Source of the DNA: Alistipes sp.
Lineage (GTDB): Bacteria; Bacteroidota; Bacteroidia; Bacteroidales; Rikenellaceae
Direction: 5' to 3'
Assembly: GCA_017631275.1 (NCBI GenBank)
Contig: JAGBTQ010000005.1
Location: forward strand, 27,433-91,432
DNA length: 64,000 nucleotides
The position numbers and the translations under genes are program-made. The notes beneath the pieces are model-generated. The model did not search any database, was not told where the DNA came from, and saw nothing but the letters and a program-made list of their open reading frames with translations. Position 1 is the stretch's first letter, and every line of letters starts with the position of its first letter. Below, piece by piece: positions 45,057 through 53,623 of the stretch.

Positions 45057-46250
45057 TTAGTCGTCGGAGCCAAATACTGGGCTACGGCGCAACATAAAGA
45101 GCGTGATGGTGGCCAACACAAAGGTTAAAACACCATTTACGAGATATGCCAAACGATGGTGCGTAGCGTGGAAAAGGTCATCTGTAGCATCAATAATAAA
45201 GGGTGCTACGAGGATAGCTAAGTAGTTGACAACCATAACCAACGAGAGCGCTAAGGTAGATAGGCGTGGCGGAGCATTCGTAGCCGCCTTATCGTAGATA
45301 ACTGGTTGCATAACGCCATAACCCAAGCCAGCCAAAATAGCACCTACCCATAGCATGGCAACGGGAGCATGCTTTAGCGCCATAAGCACAAGACCCAAGC
45401 CCATGACAACGAGCGACACAAAGTTAAGCCACTTACCAAGCCACGCCACAATCTTGTCGAGCACAAAACCTGGCGCCATGATAGCGAGGAAGAAGAGCGA
45501 GATGATGAGTCCCGACTTCTCGCTCGACAAGCCACGCTCGGCAGCGAGATACGAGGTATTGAACGTTACAATAAGCGAGAGATAGGTAATAGCAAAGTAG
45601 AAGAACATCAAGCCGATGATAACGCGAATGTTAAGCGCCATCTGTCTATTCTGCGCTCCGTCTTGTGGCTCAGGCTGCGGCTTTGTGTTACGAATGGTGG
45701 GGATAAGCAACAGAGTGACCAACGGCAAGAGATAGACAACAAAAGCGAGGTGCCAGCTAACATCGGCAAGATAGCCCACAACAGAGGTGGCAACTACGAG
45801 TGTAAGGTTGTTCACTGCCGAGCTAACGCCAAGCTGTCGCACACGCTGATTACCAGTAAAATACTGCACAATAAGTCCTGTAGATAGCGGGATAATCATA
45901 CCCGCACCAACACCCATGATGGTGCTTGCTATAATAAGCTCAACGAGGTGCGTCGAGAGCATACTCCAGATGCCACTAAGCAGAAATATTAGCGTGCCGA
46001 TGACGAGTATTCTGATATTACTTTTATCGACCGACCAGCGACCCGCAAGCAGCATAAAGGGGATAATCATAAGCGAGGGCAGCGACTCAAGCATCGACAC
46101 CTCGAGCTGGGTGGAGTGCGGAAATATATGACTAATGTCGTCGAGAATAGGCGAAATGGCAAGGCCTGGTAGCGACACCACAGCCGACACTGAGAGTATT
46201 GCAATAAGCGTAATGAGAGGAATAGTTCCTTTACCAGTATTAATCTTCAT
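45057..46250 (-). CDS. Major facilitator superfamily transporter
   Basis: The 397-residue inner-membrane protein has about twelve membrane segments. It shows the MFS loop 2-3 region MLLAGRWSVDKSNIRILVIG (a variant of G-x-x-D-R-x-G-R), the helix 4-5 segment IMGVGAGMIIPLSTGLIVQY, and the second-half motif FVLDKIVAWLGKW. These resemble the drug:H+ antiporter group, but the substrate is not known. It is transcribed divergently from fmt, with 120 bases between them. No terminator is clear on its 3' side before the lipoprotein gene. Confidence 0.85.
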   Translation of the reverse strand: MKINTGKGTIPLITLIAILSVSAVVSLPGLAISPILDDISHIFPHSTQLEVSMLESLPSLMIIPFMLLAGRWSVDKSNIRILVIGTLIFLLSGIWSMLSTHLVELIIASTIMGVGAGMIIPLSTGLIVQYFTGNQRVRQLGVSSAVNNLTLVVATSVVGYLADVSWHLAFVVYLLPLVTLLLIPTIRNTKPQPEPQDGAQNRQMALNIRVIIGLMFFYFAITYLSLIVTFNTSYLAAERGLSSEKSGLIISLFFLAIMAPGFVLDKIVAWLGKWLNFVSLVVMGLGLVLMALKHAPVAMLWVGAILAGLGYGVMQPVIYDKAATNAPPRLSTLALSLVMVVNYLAILVAPFIIDATDDLFHATHHRLAYLVNGVLTFVLATITLFMLRRSPVFGSDD

Positions 46251-46297
46251 AGCATGTTTTTAACTAGCAAAAAGCAACAGCCATGCCACAGGCTTAA

Positions 46298-46329
46298 TTT
46301 GCTTTAGTCGAAAAGATTTAATACTTTTG
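46298..46329 (+). promoter_or_regulatory. Promoter of fmt
   Basis: TTTG at 46298-46301 and TACTTTTG at 46322-46329 with a 20-base spacer. Start codon is 42 bases downstream. Confidence 0.75.
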
Positions 46330-46370
46330 CATCGATATTTCGGAGTGATTAATAATATTAATATAAGTAT

Positions 46371-47339
46371 ATGTCATCAGCTAAGGATCTACGCATAGTA
46401 TTTATGGGCACGCCCGAGTTTGCCTCAACATCGCTTAAAAGCCTTGTAGCAGAGGGCTACAACATCGTAGCGGTGGTAACAACACCCGACAAACCCGCCG
46501 GACGTGGTCAGAAAATTCATGAGAGCGACGTGAAGCTCACAGCAAAGGAGCTCGGGCTACCAATACTTCAGCCAGAGAAGCTTCGCGACGAGAGCTTCCT
46601 TGAGGCTATGCGTGAGCTAAAGCCCGACTTAGGTATCGTCATTGCCTTTCGCATGCTTCCCGAGGTGGTGTGGGCAATGCCTCGCCTCGGCACGTTCAAC
46701 CTCCACGCATCGCTCCTTCCGGAGTATCGCGGTGCAGCACCCATCAACTGGGCAATCATCAATGGAGAGAAACACACGGGCGTGACAACATTCCTGCTTA
46801 ACCACGAGATTGACAAGGGCGCAATCATCGAGCAGGAGAGCGTAGAGATTTTGCCCGAGGACAACATCGGTACGCTCTACGACAAGCTGATGCACATCGG
46901 CTCGAAGCTCGTTTTGCGCACCGTGGATAAGCTTGCCGAGGGCAACTACACAACAATCGAGCAGATGCACATCGACGAGAGCACACTGAAGCCTGCCCCA
47001 AAAATCTTCAAAGAGGACGGTCGCATAGATTGGACTAAGCGTGGCGAGGATATCGTGAACTTGGTACGTGGCCTTTCGCCCTACCCTGCTGCCTGGTCAC
47101 CAATATTTAAGGAGGGCGCTGAGTGTGGCTCGATGAAGATATTTACAACACACTTTGCGGCAGACAACAACGAGGGCACTGTGGGCGAGGTTGTTACAGA
47201 CTCAAAAAACAACTTCGGCGTGCGCTGTGCTGATGGCGTTGTCTATCTCGATGATGTTCAGCTTGCAGGCAAGAAGCGAATGACTATAAAGGAGCTACTC
47301 CTCGGCTGGCGCGACGCTACGCAGTGCAGCTTTAGATAG
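46371..47339 (+). CDS. fmt: Methionyl-tRNA formyltransferase
   Basis: Fmt formylates Met-tRNAi for translation start. The 322-residue protein shows the N-terminal FMGTPEFASTSLKSL, the tRNA loop TPDKPAGRGQKI, and the folate-binding and catalytic segment FNLHASLLPEYRGAAPINWAI (Asn, His and the SLLPxYRG motif). The C-terminal domain (about 210-322) is the OB-like tRNA-binding part. Length is normal. The companion deformylase gene is not in the window. It has its own promoter and terminator. Confidence 0.95.
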   Translation: MSSAKDLRIVFMGTPEFASTSLKSLVAEGYNIVAVVTTPDKPAGRGQKIHESDVKLTAKELGLPILQPEKLRDESFLEAMRELKPDLGIVIAFRMLPEVVWAMPRLGTFNLHASLLPEYRGAAPINWAIINGEKHTGVTTFLLNHEIDKGAIIEQESVEILPEDNIGTLYDKLMHIGSKLVLRTVDKLAEGNYTTIEQMHIDESTLKPAPKIFKEDGRIDWTKRGEDIVNLVRGLSPYPAAWSPIFKEGAECGSMKIFTTHFAADNNEGTVGEVVTDSKNNFGVRCADGVVYLDDVQLAGKKRMTIKELLLGWRDATQCSFR

Positions 47340-47361
47340 CAGACAAAAAAACAAGATGCAG

Positions 47362-47392
47362 GGCTATTCAACAACTGTTGAATAGCCTTTTT
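47362..47392 (+). terminator. Intrinsic terminator of fmt
   Basis: GGCTATTCAAC at 47362-47372 pairs fully with 47377-47387 across an AACT loop, followed by five T. It lies 22 bases after the fmt stop. Confidence 0.9.
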
Positions 47393-47434
47393 CATAATTG
47401 GAGGCTCAACACAAACTAATTATTGGCTACAAAG

Positions 47435-47465
47435 TTTGTTTATTTGATTTTTATTAATAACTTTG
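47435..47465 (+). promoter_or_regulatory. Promoter of the 47595 lipoprotein gene
   Basis: TTTG at 47435-47438 and TAACTTTG at 47458-47465 are exactly 19 bases apart, the consensus arrangement. Transcription would start near 47472, about 120 bases before the start codon, leaving a long leader. Confidence 0.78.
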
Positions 47466-47492
47466 TGAAAGAGTTAAACAGATAGCAAACTC

Positions 47493-47577
47493 AAGGAGAG
47501 TGTTTTTCGGCAACACACTGCAGAAAACAACTCCACACTCTCTTTAATCACAAACAGCACCATCGGGGGTTATGGTG
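47493..47577 (+). promoter_or_regulatory. Structured 5' leader upstream of the 47595 lipoprotein gene
   Basis: AAGGAGAGTGT (47493-47503) pairs with ACACTCTCTTT (47535-47545), eleven pairs with one G-U. The AGTGT end of the left arm can also pair with ACACT near 47515-47519, so two folds compete. A second hairpin, CACCAT (47558-47563) with ATGGTG (47572-47577), lies 17 bases before the start codon. This could be an attenuator-like or RNA-stability element; no riboswitch class matches by eye. Confidence 0.45.
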
Positions 47578-47594
47578 GCAAACAAGCTAACCTT

Positions 47595-48032
47595 ATGAGA
47601 AAACTACTACTTTTGGTTGCAGTGGTCATTGCAGCATCATCATGCTCAACACTAACAAGCACATCTACCCATCGTGACTTCAATGTAAATACGCCCTACG
47701 CAGTACCTGTTGTTGCCGACTTGGACATCTCAAAAACTAAGATTATGCACACATACGTTCCACCAAAGAGCGTTAAGAGAGGTGGTCAGCGCAATGTTAT
47801 CAACACTGCCGTACGTGAGGCACTAGCAGCAAATGGCAATGCCGATGTAATCGTAGGTCTTGAGACACAGATTAGCTACAACTTCATACGACAGATTAAG
47901 TCGATTGTTATTACTGGCTACCCTGCAAAGTACAAGAATTTCAGAAATCTAAACGAGAAAGTTTGGCACGAGAACACTTACTTCCAGGCATTACCTGAAA
48001 ATAAGGGTGTAATACTTCGTGGCAAGAAATAA
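47595..48032 (+). CDS. Small lipoprotein of unknown function
   Basis: A 145-residue lipoprotein with a lipobox (IAASSCSTL, lipidated Cys 17). After a Thr/Ser-rich linker the domain includes PYAVPVVADLDISKTKIMHT and AVREALAANGNADVIVGL. The last part has a short beta pattern (QIKSIVITGYPAKYKNF). This arrangement, with a strand then AALANADVIVGL, recalls small envelope lipoproteins with a heavy-metal-like or YbjQ-like fold, but I cannot name the family. Unusual is the long structured leader. It is followed after 18 bases by an outer-membrane protein gene. Confidence 0.72.
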   Translation: MRKLLLLVAVVIAASSCSTLTSTSTHRDFNVNTPYAVPVVADLDISKTKIMHTYVPPKSVKRGGQRNVINTAVREALAANGNADVIVGLETQISYNFIRQIKSIVITGYPAKYKNFRNLNEKVWHENTYFQALPENKGVILRGKK

Positions 48033-48050
48033 GCGTAACAGACTTGCAAT

Positions 48051-48944
48051 ATGATTAAAAAACTCATTGCAACACTCCTACTGTCATTCGTCGCTCTGGG
48101 CACCTACGCCCAGAACGGACGAATGGTGCACGGATGTGTGATAGGACCCAAGGAGGCTCCCATTAGCGGTGCTAAGATTAGCACAAAAAATGGCGACTAC
48201 CTATGCACAACGGCTAAAGATGGCTCGTTTAAGACTCAGGCATCATCGCTACAATCAGAGATTATTGTGTCGCACGCCGACTATAACACCAAACGTGTCA
48301 AGGTAGATGGCTCATATCTGGTAGTTAGAATGTATCCACTGACAACTACTTACGATGCTAATGTAGGCCCTCAGAAGGAAGCAAGGTTCGGTTGGTGGAT
48401 CACACCCGATGATGCATACCTAAGCGCTCTGAGATTTAGCTTTATTGGCGGTAAGCGATTTAACAACTATCTTTTTGCGGGCGTGGGTGCTGGTTTGGAT
48501 ATTGGCGTTAGAAATATCTATAAGCCTAAAGCTTATGCCCCATACTTAGACTCAGACTATTATCTCATAAATGGCAATATTGATTGTGACCTACCAATGC
48601 AGGCAATAGCAATTCCTATATTTGCAAACGCAAAGTGCTATTTTATGCAAACAAAGGTTGCTCCATACCTATCATTCTCGACAGGTGCACGCTTCTCGAC
48701 ACCCAAGAAAATTAAAATAAACAACTCCTATGGTGAATATATAGGTAAGAGGCGTTATGGCGCTGTAAAGCCATTCTTCGAGCTCTCGGCTGGAGCAAGC
48801 TATCGCTATTCAGATGATTACACCTTTACGTTTGAATTCGGCTACTATGTTCAAAGCGTAAATGAGGCTTGGGGATGGGACGGAATAGAAATTGATAATG
48901 ACTGGGATCACGGATTATCGATGACCGTAGGCGTAAGATTCTAA
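48051..48944 (+). CDS. Outer-membrane protein: carboxypeptidase-D-like module plus small barrel
   Basis: The 297-residue protein has a signal peptide (MIKKLIATLLLSFVALGTYA, cleaved near YAQ). Residues 25-95 form a CarboxypepD-regulatory-like beta sandwich (VHGCVIGPKEAPISGAKIST and TTAKDGSFKTQASSL), as found at the N terminus of many Bacteroidota surface proteins. Residues 110-297 read as an eight- to ten-strand barrel, ending with the aromatic signal LSMTVGVRF. There is no TonB plug. It is co-transcribed with the lipoprotein at 47595 and ends at a strong terminator. Confidence 0.75.
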   Translation: MIKKLIATLLLSFVALGTYAQNGRMVHGCVIGPKEAPISGAKISTKNGDYLCTTAKDGSFKTQASSLQSEIIVSHADYNTKRVKVDGSYLVVRMYPLTTTYDANVGPQKEARFGWWITPDDAYLSALRFSFIGGKRFNNYLFAGVGAGLDIGVRNIYKPKAYAPYLDSDYYLINGNIDCDLPMQAIAIPIFANAKCYFMQTKVAPYLSFSTGARFSTPKKIKINNSYGEYIGKRRYGAVKPFFELSAGASYRYSDDYTFTFEFGYYVQSVNEAWGWDGIEIDNDWDHGLSMTVGVRF

Positions 48945-48970
48945 TAACATCTTGAAAACACGCATAAAAT

Positions 48971-49008
48971 AAATATCTGCTAAGTGGTTGCTTAGCAGAT
49001 ATTTTTTT
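48971..49008. terminator. Strong terminator between convergent genes
   Basis: A 14-base perfect stem (48971-48984 with 48991-49004) has loop TGGTTG and T run. It ends the lipoprotein-barrel transcript and can also act on the convergent gene. Confidence 0.9.
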
Positions 49009-49029
49009 TATATATATTGATTGAGTTTC

Positions 49030-50490
49030 TTAGGATTTTTTGGCACGCTTTAGCTTGCGACGGAGCTTGCCCCAATATTTGCGAATGCGGCCGTCGTACC
49101 AATCCATATCGAGCAACGACGAGTCGTTGGTGGCCTGACGTGTGAGATATATAGCAATAGGCGTGAGCACCGCAATAGGCAGCCACATGCCATATAGTGC
49201 GTCCCATGTGCCCTCGCTCGACATCTTCTCGCCCGACACACTAACCACATAGTAGAAGACGAAGAAGATGACCGAGATAACGATAGGAGTACCCAAACCA
49301 CCCTTACGAATGATAGCACCAAGAGGTGCTCCGATAAGGAAGAAGATGATGATGGATACAGGCATAGTGAGCATTCTATGCCACTCGTTCTCAGAGCGAT
49401 AATACTGCGTGATAGCAATTTTAGAGGTCTGCTCGTCGAAGCTATAAGCGCCACGCGACATACGCGCTGAAGAGGTAGCATTAGAGTAGATCTTAGCACG
49501 CTTACGAATGCTCAGATCAGAGATTGAGTCGTAGAAATTAACTGGCTTAAAGGCACTCTTGTCGAAACGAATGCTATCACCGCCAAGAATCGAGGAGTCG
49601 CGAGGAAAGATGCGCTCCTTGAAGAGCGGAGCATAAGACGCCGCCTGAGCATCGGCAATCATAGTCTGAAGCGAGTCGCTAAGATCCTGCAAGCCACTCA
49701 TATTTCGTGTCTTCGACTCGGTAAACTTCTTCGACATGGTAGCATCATTTGCAACGTTCGACACGGGGAATGTACCCTGCTGAACATCGAAGCTATGGTG
49801 ACGCAGGTTATTGTTCTCATACCAACGAATATTTCGCGAGTGCTCGTAAGTATCACCATTATAAAGTGTTACATACAAGAAGCTCTTATCGTCGGAGAGT
49901 GATATGTAGCCCGAATCGGCAATGGTTGTCGTCATGTCGCCATTCGAAGCGCGAGTGTCAAATATCACAACATCGGTAACGAGCTTAGTCTTATCATCTT
50001 GATGACCCACTCGAATACTCATATTAGGCAAGCCATTAAAGAACATGCCGTCTTGGAAATCCATATCCTGACGCTGCTCACGAATATCGTACAAGATCTC
50101 GTACATGCGCTTATTTGCCGCAGGAACAAGGTTGTTGCTGATAAAAAATCCGCTAATAGCTATGCAGCCAACAAGGATAATAAGTGGTCGTAGGATGCGA
50201 GGGAGCGACATGCCCGCCGATTTCATAGCCAACAGTTCGAAGTGCTCGCCAAGGTTACCCATAGCCATGATAGCCGACAAGAGCATAGATAGAGGCAGAC
50301 CGAGCGGAATCATATTTGCCGTAGCACAAACCAACAGCTCGGCAATGGTCGAGACATCAAGACCCTTACCCGTAAGCTCGTCGATATATCGCCACACGAA
50401 GTTCATCATCAGCACAAACTGCACGATGAAGAAGGTGGCGACAAGAGGTCCGAGATAGGACTTCAAAACAAGCTTATATATCTTTTTCAT
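49030..50490 (-). CDS. LptF/LptG-family permease (YjgP/YjgQ)
   Basis: LptF and LptG extract lipopolysaccharide from the inner membrane with LptB. The 486-residue protein has three N-terminal membrane segments (FFIVQFVLMMNFVWRY near 20; LPLSMLLSAIMAMGNLGE near 75), a long periplasmic jellyroll-type region (about 130-370) and three C-terminal segments (PVSIIIFFLIGAPLGAIIR near 385). Length is greater than in E. coli, as often in Bacteroidota, where one subunit may replace two. The start overlaps the stop of the upstream metal-permease gene by ATGA. No lptB lies here. Confidence 0.85.
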   Translation of the reverse strand: MKKIYKLVLKSYLGPLVATFFIVQFVLMMNFVWRYIDELTGKGLDVSTIAELLVCATANMIPLGLPLSMLLSAIMAMGNLGEHFELLAMKSAGMSLPRILRPLIILVGCIAISGFFISNNLVPAANKRMYEILYDIREQRQDMDFQDGMFFNGLPNMSIRVGHQDDKTKLVTDVVIFDTRASNGDMTTTIADSGYISLSDDKSFLYVTLYNGDTYEHSRNIRWYENNNLRHHSFDVQQGTFPVSNVANDATMSKKFTESKTRNMSGLQDLSDSLQTMIADAQAASYAPLFKERIFPRDSSILGGDSIRFDKSAFKPVNFYDSISDLSIRKRAKIYSNATSSARMSRGAYSFDEQTSKIAITQYYRSENEWHRMLTMPVSIIIFFLIGAPLGAIIRKGGLGTPIVISVIFFVFYYVVSVSGEKMSSEGTWDALYGMWLPIAVLTPIAIYLTRQATNDSSLLDMDWYDGRIRKYWGKLRRKLKRAKKS

Positions 50491-51314
50491 ACTTTAGATC
50501 GAAGATTAAAGCACAAAGTTAATACTTTTACGCAAATAAGCGTAACGGTAAGGATAAATATTATACAACTTCCCGTAGGGAGATTGAAATTGTAGCTAAG
50601 CACAAAGCCCGCGATATTGCCAAAAACACCAAACAGTGTAGCAAGAAGCATCACGTAGCGATAGTCCTTTGTAAGGCTATTGGCAATAACCGCTGGAATG
50701 GTCATAAGCGATATCAGAAGTATAATACCCATAACCTTGATAGACAATACAATAGCGAGCGCCACAACAACTGCCATAACATAGGAAACAAGCTCAACGG
50801 GCATGCCCTGACTACGAGCAAAATCCTCGTCAAAAGTGATATACATAATGCGACGAAGCATGACCACAGCGCCCACAACCATAAATAGTGTAAGGAGCGC
50901 CAACATCACAACATCGCCACGATCAACGAGCAGAATATTTCCAAAGAGGTAGCTTGTAAGGTCGGAAGCATAGCCGGGGCGCAACGCCATAAACAGAGCA
51001 CCGATAGCCATACCCAACGACCACATGATGCCTATTGCCGAATCCTCGCGCATGCGTCCTCGGCGCGAAGCAAATTCGATACCGAGCGACGACATAGCAG
51101 CAAACAAGAGCGCTCCGAGCGTAGGGCTAAAGCCAGCATAAAGAGCAATACCAAGACCGCCAAACGAGGCGTGGGTGATACCTCCACTAAGAAAGACCAT
51201 GCGGCGCGCCACGATATAGCTACCCGCAATACCACATGTGATGCCCGAGAGCAGGCAGGCGAGGAGTGCTCGCTGCATAAAGTCGTAGGCAAAAATATCG
51301 GAAAGCATGGTCAT
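50487..51314 (-). CDS. ZnuB-type metal ABC transporter permease
   Basis: The 275-residue permease imports a divalent metal (Zn2+ or Mn2+). It has about eight to nine membrane segments and the ZnuB/TroC features: SGITCGIAGSYIVARRMVFL at residues 20-39, followed by GGITHASFGGLGIALY, and the conserved GIILLISLMTIPAVIA near residue 205. Start codons at 51314 and 51308 are both possible. There is no ATPase or binding protein next to it, so the rest of the transporter must be encoded elsewhere. It shares a transcript with the LptF/G-like gene through an ATGA overlap. Confidence 0.85.
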   Translation of the reverse strand: MTMLSDIFAYDFMQRALLACLLSGITCGIAGSYIVARRMVFLSGGITHASFGGLGIALYAGFSPTLGALLFAAMSSLGIEFASRRGRMREDSAIGIMWSLGMAIGALFMALRPGYASDLTSYLFGNILLVDRGDVVMLALLTLFMVVGAVVMLRRIMYITFDEDFARSQGMPVELVSYVMAVVVALAIVLSIKVMGIILLISLMTIPAVIANSLTKDYRYVMLLATLFGVFGNIAGFVLSYNFNLPTGSCIIFILTVTLICVKVLTLCFNLRSKV

Positions 51315-51340
51315 TGGTTAATCCTTAAATTATATTCGCA

Positions 51341-51348
51341 CAAAGATA
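51341..51348 (-). promoter_or_regulatory. -7 box (TATCTTTG) of the metal permease-LptF/G operon
   Basis: The minus-strand box lies 27 bases before the start at 51314. No Zur-like palindrome was found near it. Confidence 0.65.
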
Positions 51349-51426
51349 GCAATTATTTTGCAATTTTGAGCATTGTCATTTAACGAAAAATTTGTATATT
51401 CGCACACTATTTATTTATATGGAAAT

Positions 51427-52725
51427 ATGGGACAAAAACGTGTTAGTTTCCACACCTTGGGTTGTAAGCTAAACTTCTCCGAGACATCGACCATCGCCCG
51501 CGAGTTTGAGCGTGGCGGATATATCAGAGTGGAGCCTTCGGAGCCTACCGACGTAGCGGTCATCAACAGCTGCTCGGTAACGGAGCATGCAGACAAGAAG
51601 TGCAGAAATATAATCCGCAAAATTCATCGCCGTAACCCCAACGCAATAATCGCTGTTACAGGCTGTTATGCACAGCTCAAACCACAGGATATTGCAGCCA
51701 TTGAGGGTGTTGATGTGGTGCTTGGCAACAACGACAAGGGCGACCTCTATCGCCGTGTTGCAGAGCTTCAGGAGCACACCGAAGCAGAGGTTTATCGCTG
51801 CTCGTACGACCAGATTAACCGCTTCTTTGCAGCATACTCCTCGGGCGACAGAACACGCTCTTTCCTCAAGGTGCAAGATGGCTGCGACTACAAGTGCGCC
51901 TACTGCACAATTCACTATGCGCGCGGTGCTAGCCGAAACATCTCGATTGCCGAGATAGTGCGCGAAGCGGAGGAGATTGCACAGTCGGGACAGAAGGAGA
52001 TAGTAATCACAGGCGTAAATACAGGCGACTTCGGGCGCACCACGGGCGAGCGCTTTATCGACCTACTCAAGGCCTTAGACAAGGTGGAGGGCATCGAGCG
52101 TTATCGCATATCGAGCATTGAGCCAAACCTTATAACCGATGAGATTATCGAGTTTTGCGCCGAGTCACCACGCTTCGTGCCCCACTTTCACATTCCATTG
52201 CAGAGTGGCTCAACACGCATTCTTGGGCTCATGCGTCGCCGCTATACAGCCGAGAAATATCGTGATCGTATAGCAAAAATAAGAGAGCTTATGCCCGATT
52301 CGTTCCTCGGCGTAGATGTTATCGTTGGCTTCCCTGGCGAGGGCGAGGAGGAGTTTATGGAGACATACCGTCTGCTCGAAGAGGTGGGTGCATCATTTTT
52401 GCATATATTTCCATTCTCGGAGCGTCCAGGAACCCCAGCCATCGACCTACCAAACAAGGTACAGTCGAGCATCTCAACACAGCGTGTAAGTCGTCTTGAG
52501 GAGCTCAGCACACGCCTACATAACAACTTTGCAAAGAGATACTTAGGCACTGAGCGCGAGGTACTATTCGAGAGCACCGACCGTCGTGGCATGATGTATG
52601 GCTATACGGATAATTATCTCAGAGTAAAGTGCAAATATGACACCTCGAAAATTAACCAGATTTGCATGGTTCGCCTACTCGAGATTGACACCGACGGAGA
52701 TATAATGGCTGAAATAGTTGGATAA
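51427..52725 (+). CDS. mtaB: tRNA t6A37 methylthiotransferase
   Basis: MtaB adds a methylthio group to t6A37 of some tRNAs, a radical-SAM reaction with two [4Fe-4S] clusters. I start at ATG 51427 (432 residues). The frame is open further, from a TTG at 51373, but this would cross the promoter. Features are the N-terminal cluster cysteines (FHTLGCKLNFSE, INSCSVTEHADKK, AVTGCYAQLKPQ), the radical-SAM motif DGCDYKCAYCTIHYARG near residue 155, and the TRAM domain at the end. The INSCSVT context and C-terminal layout fit MtaB better than MiaB or RimO. A -7-like box TATATTCG (51395-51402) lies upstream. Confidence 0.92.
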   Translation: MGQKRVSFHTLGCKLNFSETSTIAREFERGGYIRVEPSEPTDVAVINSCSVTEHADKKCRNIIRKIHRRNPNAIIAVTGCYAQLKPQDIAAIEGVDVVLGNNDKGDLYRRVAELQEHTEAEVYRCSYDQINRFFAAYSSGDRTRSFLKVQDGCDYKCAYCTIHYARGASRNISIAEIVREAEEIAQSGQKEIVITGVNTGDFGRTTGERFIDLLKALDKVEGIERYRISSIEPNLITDEIIEFCAESPRFVPHFHIPLQSGSTRILGLMRRRYTAEKYRDRIAKIRELMPDSFLGVDVIVGFPGEGEEEFMETYRLLEEVGASFLHIFPFSERPGTPAIDLPNKVQSSISTQRVSRLEELSTRLHNNFAKRYLGTEREVLFESTDRRGMMYGYTDNYLRVKCKYDTSKINQICMVRLLEIDTDGDIMAEIVG

Positions 52726-52730
52726 TTAGC

Positions 52731-52749
52731 ACAAAAGTATTACTTTTGT
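52731..52749 (+). promoter_or_regulatory. Palindromic promoter element for the 52782 operon
   Basis: ACAAAAGTA-T-TACTTTTGT is a perfect inverted repeat of nine bases around a single T. Its right half is a -7 box (TACTTTTG, 52741-52748); its left half is the same box on the minus strand. It may be an operator overlapping the promoter or a bidirectional promoter. Start codon is 33 bases downstream. Confidence 0.6.
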
Positions 52750-52781
52750 CGAGATATAGTGACCTAATTTAGCGCATTTGT

Positions 52782-53615
52782 ATGTTAAGACGTATTAAAG
52801 GCATATTCTCGATGAACGGCATTGCACGACGCATGCGAGTGGCATTTTTGAGCATTGTTCTACTGCTCATATTTGCTGGTGCAACATCGCTCCTTGAGCT
52901 TGAGCGAGTGAGCCACGACACCGAGCTTATCCTCATGGCAAGCAAAAATAATGTCGACATTGCCAGAGAGATGGCGTCAGCACTTAGCGACCAAAACGAC
53001 GCGATAATTTACATGGCGGTTGTGGGCGACACAGCACGCCGTTTCCACATTGATGCCGAGAACTCGATAGCACGTCTTCGCAGCGCTTCGGAGGAGGCAT
53101 CTAGACTCATGGCAGGAACTGAGTATGTCGGTTTGGCCGATTCGCTATCGATGCACACCATAAACCTCAACACCCTTGCACAAGACTATCTTGACGGCAA
53201 GGTACAACGACGCATTGACGAAGAGATGCTTATCGACACAATACCCGACAAGCTAACCATTGGCAGCTGGTATGTCAACGAATACAAGGTTGAGCACAAG
53301 AATCTCTCGAAGCAGATTTCAAAGTACATGACAGGCTCGCAGAGCACGTTAGGCCCTGAGGTTAACCGCCTGAGCCACACAGCACGCCGAGCAGTAACAC
53401 CAGTGTTCATCTCACTGCTTGTGATGTTTGTGGTTGTGCTCATGCTCTACTTCTTCCTTAAGCGACTATATGTCAAGCCCATGCTTCGCATAAATCGCAA
53501 TCTGGACGACTATGTGACATACAAAGTGCCATTCGACGACACAATAGAGTGTCACGACGAGATTAAGGAGTTGCGTGATAACATATCGACACTAATATCG
53601 AAATCAAATAAGTAG
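52782..53615 (+). CDS. Receptor-like membrane protein: four-helix sensor plus HAMP, no output domain
   Basis: The 277-residue protein has a membrane segment near 20-40 (MRVAFLSIVLLLIFAGATS), a periplasmic helical region (about 45-210, with ALSDQNDAIIYMAVVGDTA and ENSIARLRSASEEA), a second membrane segment (near 208-230, ISLLVMFVVVLMLYFFLK), and a HAMP-like tail (VKPMLRINRNLDDYV, then DEIKELRDNISTLISK) that ends the protein. This is the four-helix-bundle chemoreceptor or sensor-kinase N-terminal half, but no kinase, cyclase or MCP signalling domain follows. It starts the transcript that includes trkH eight bases downstream. A role in controlling TrkH is a hypothesis. Confidence 0.75.
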   Translation: MLRRIKGIFSMNGIARRMRVAFLSIVLLLIFAGATSLLELERVSHDTELILMASKNNVDIAREMASALSDQNDAIIYMAVVGDTARRFHIDAENSIARLRSASEEASRLMAGTEYVGLADSLSMHTINLNTLAQDYLDGKVQRRIDEEMLIDTIPDKLTIGSWYVNEYKVEHKNLSKQISKYMTGSQSTLGPEVNRLSHTARRAVTPVFISLLVMFVVVLMLYFFLKRLYVKPMLRINRNLDDYVTYKVPFDDTIECHDEIKELRDNISTLISKSNK

Positions 53616-53623
53616 GCCCGGCG

